Both the position numbers and the translations under genes were made by a program. A stretch of 7,939 nt of DNA, taken from positions 1-7,939 of the forward strand of contig JABDKS010000783.1 of the NCBI GenBank assembly GCA_013002105.1, read 5' to 3'. The stretch's first letter is position 1. The number at the start of each line of letters is the position of its first letter. This stretch comes from Pirellulaceae bacterium (GTDB taxonomy: Bacteria; Planctomycetota; Planctomycetia; Pirellulales; Pirellulaceae). This document shows, piece after piece, positions 6,588 through 7,939 of this stretch. The notes below the pieces were generated by a model that made no database searches, was not told the origin of the DNA, and saw only the letters and a list, made by a program, of their open reading frames with translations.

Positions 6588-7160
6588 TCAAAGTTGTTGG
6601 CGAATCTTTTGTATCTGTTTGCGATGAATTTCCGTATGCACCGACGCCAGCGTAAACCATTGTTTGGCGTTCAGTGCGCCGAACCAGGGATGGATGTGCC
6701 GTTTGCCGGTCGCAAGTGAATCAATTTGTTGCACCGTTCTCTGAAACTGTCCAACCGACTGTTCAAAGCGATCCACCGAATCGGGTCCCGCATCCACGCG
6801 GGGCTTCACATCTTCGATGCGGACTACTTGATCAAATGGTTTCCCACCCGCGAGAGACTCAATGATCGCTTCAATTGCGGGATTGACGATGCAGAGGTGA
6901 TCCACCGTCATGTAGATCGACCAATCACGACTACTGTCTTCGATGCCGACAATCCGATCGATCAGGACCCGCTGCTTTCCTTGGTCGGCAGTCAGCCCAT
7001 CACATAGGGCGATGATTTTGGCCGACTCTTGCTCCATCTGTTTCGCCAATTGCGACCGCTTCATCGCGGCTGCGGCAAGCCGCAACATTCGGTTGGCGAC
7101 GAATCGTTCGATTCGTGGCAAGCCGGCACCGGGAGCCTGGAGCGACGTCGACATGGTCAT
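6588..7160 (-). CDS. DinB-fold protein (putative metal-dependent four-helix bundle)
   Basis: The product is about 190 residues from ATG 7160; ATG 7154 and an upstream TTG at 7169 are alternatives, and no Shine-Dalgarno decides between them. It is mostly helical. MTVDHL places His88 in the second helix region, and HTEIHRKQ near the C-terminus supplies His175 and His179 in an HxxxH spacing, which is the usual metal-binding triad of the DinB/DUF1569-like superfamily. The HPWFGALNAKQWFTLASVHTE stretch (157-177) also fits, as members often have a P-x-FG-x-L segment before the last helix. Family members include thiol-transferases that use bacillithiol or mycothiol and many proteins of unknown activity, so the reaction here cannot be stated. 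No signal peptide is seen; it is probably cytoplasmic. Its stop lies 70 bases before the secreted-protein gene, and the membrane-protein gene ends 87 bases upstream. Confidence 0.8.
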   Translation of the reverse strand: MTMSTSLQAPGAGLPRIERFVANRMLRLAAAAMKRSQLAKQMEQESAKIIALCDGLTADQGKQRVLIDRIVGIEDSSRDWSIYMTVDHLCIVNPAIEAIIESLAGGKPFDQVVRIEDVKPRVDAGPDSVDRFEQSVGQFQRTVQQIDSLATGKRHIHPWFGALNAKQWFTLASVHTEIHRKQIQKIRQQL

Positions 7161-7179
7161 TTCGCACAACGCAATGGGA

Positions 7180-7201
7180 TAGGAAGTTCAGCATATTCCT
7201 A
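7180..7201. promoter_or_regulatory. Dyad upstream of the DinB-like gene
   Basis: TAGGAA (7180-7185) and TTCCTA (7196-7201) form a perfect 6-bp inverted repeat with a 10-base spacer; beyond one mismatch the arms extend with three further pairs, one of them G-T. It lies 20 to 41 bases upstream of ATG 7160. The spacing of the half-sites fits a dimeric regulator site, but a dyad this short can occur by chance. Confidence 0.25.
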
Positions 7202-7247
7202 CCTCCACTTTACCAATCTCGCGGCGAAGCCGTTACCACGCCAGCGG

Positions 7248-7939
7248 CTAAGCCACGGCGCGGTGCGACTTCGTTTCTTCGTCTACGTGCGTAGCTGGAT
7301 GCTTGGCGATTTGCTCGATCGCTTTTTGATCCAGCCAACGCGTGATTCGCGTGCGGGGCTGCATTGGCAAAATATCGGCAGACTCACCCCGCTGCGCTGC
7401 CATTGGGGCTGCCAACCGTCGGTTTCCCAATCGGCGGTTTCCCAACCGGCGGCGAGTGCGCTGGGCCAGCGAACTGGCCACCTTCATGCCTTCGATCAGA
7501 TAATCGGTCAATCCGATGCACACCATCTCCGTCCGCGAGTCAGCACCGCCATAGATCGGAATCTTGCGTCCTACTTTCGACGCGGCATCGCGAATCAAAA
7601 ACGTCGATAACCGCGGCCGACTGGCAAACATCTGTAGCAAAAAGGCACCCGTTCCCAACGTTGGAATCCAGCAAACCATCAAGGCCTCACCGTGAGCAAT
7701 GCGTTGCCGTCGATTCACCCAAGTACTGCCAATCGTGCATACCGTTCGCAACACGGGTGTGAAAACCAGCGGCACCAAAAACCAGGGGTTTCCGGTGCCC
7801 GCAAATGCCGCGATCCCACCCACTTTTGCGGGCAGCATGACCGGTGCCAAAGCCTTCAAGGCCAAGTGCAGCCCGAAACCTCGCGTGTAGACTCCGACCT
7901 CTTCACCACAAAGGTCATTTTGTAACTTGGCCGCCTGTT
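7248..7939 (-). CDS. Unrecognised membrane protein, C-terminal part
   Basis: The frame is open from the right edge to TAG 7250-7248, giving 229 visible codons. The true start is outside the window, since the frame continues upstream of the first possible internal start (TTG 7865) with no stop. The visible part has three hydrophobic segments (about residues 28-48, 53-72 and 85-104, counted from the edge), with NPWFLVPLVFTPVLRTVC and ALMVCWIPTLGTGAFLLQ as the clearest. A basic soluble tail follows, containing the arginine-rich repeat RRLGN-RRLGN-RRLAAP. KVGRKIPIYGGADSRTEM (about 121-138) looks conserved in style but I cannot assign it to a family. Function is unknown; an inner-membrane location with a cytoplasmic, positively charged tail is inferred from the hydrophobic pattern. 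The DinB-like gene follows 87 bases downstream. Confidence 0.7.
   Translation of the reverse strand, partial: QAAKLQNDLCGEEVGVYTRGFGLHLALKALAPVMLPAKVGGIAAFAGTGNPWFLVPLVFTPVLRTVCTIGSTWVNRRQRIAHGEALMVCWIPTLGTGAFLLQMFASRPRLSTFLIRDAASKVGRKIPIYGGADSRTEMVCIGLTDYLIEGMKVASSLAQRTRRRLGNRRLGNRRLAAPMAAQRGESADILPMQPRTRITRWLDQKAIEQIAKHPATHVDEETKSHRAVA
7411..7455. repeat. 15-bp tandem repeat, three copies, in the membrane-protein gene
   Basis: Units at 7411-7425, 7426-7440 and 7441-7455 share the core CCAAYCGKCGGTTT; the third copy has diverged at its end. On the minus strand they encode repeated RRLGN pentapeptides (two full units followed by RRLAA). The period is a multiple of three, so the copy number can change without breaking the frame. 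Confidence 0.8.

Noticed and set aside
7222..7232. A short CGGC-GAA-GCCG hairpin after the right-hand membrane-protein gene
   Set aside because: A four-base stem with no T-run behind it is too weak to call a terminator.

Overview
The window looks like ordinary chromosomal DNA from a planctomycete, most likely a Pirellulaceae/Rhodopirellula-type organism. The strongest sign is the gene at the left edge: a secreted protein with a CxxCH haem motif followed by the sequence typical of the planctomycete cytochrome c domain (PSCyt1). Other signs are moderate GC content, mostly absent Shine-Dalgarno sequences, loosely spaced genes with unrelated functions, and several exported proteins of no recognised family. 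I see no mobile element, integrase, tRNA, rRNA or CRISPR array.

Layout, left to right. Positions 1-446 (minus) hold the N-terminal part of the PSCyt1 cytochrome-like protein; its C-terminus lies outside the window. Positions 509-1615 (minus) encode a polytopic membrane protein related to the flippase half of MprF (LPG_synthase_TM/UPF0104), without the synthase domain. A 387-base divergent spacer follows, carrying a tandem 16/15-bp repeat that can fold into a GC-rich hairpin. Positions 2003-3394 (plus) encode a complete dihydrolipoyl dehydrogenase, the only convincing plus-strand gene. A 414-base spacer between convergent genes carries a terminator-like hairpin for the minus strand.

The right half is all on the minus strand, read from right to left: the C-terminal part of an unrecognised membrane protein (7248-7939, N-terminus outside the window), a DinB-fold protein (6588-7160), a secreted protein of unknown function (5663-6517), and a lipoprotein with a DUF900-type alpha/beta hydrolase domain (3809-5449). 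Gaps of about 87, 70 and 213 bases separate them, so co-transcription of at least the first three is possible but not shown.

The genes do not form an obvious pathway. The common thread is the cell envelope: five of the seven products carry a signal peptide, a lipobox or membrane segments, while the dehydrogenase and the DinB protein appear cytoplasmic. No clear new multi-gene system is visible. The points most worth checking are the hydrolase with two membrane helices inserted near the start of its catalytic domain, the unknown secreted protein, and the repeat/hairpin upstream of the dehydrogenase gene.
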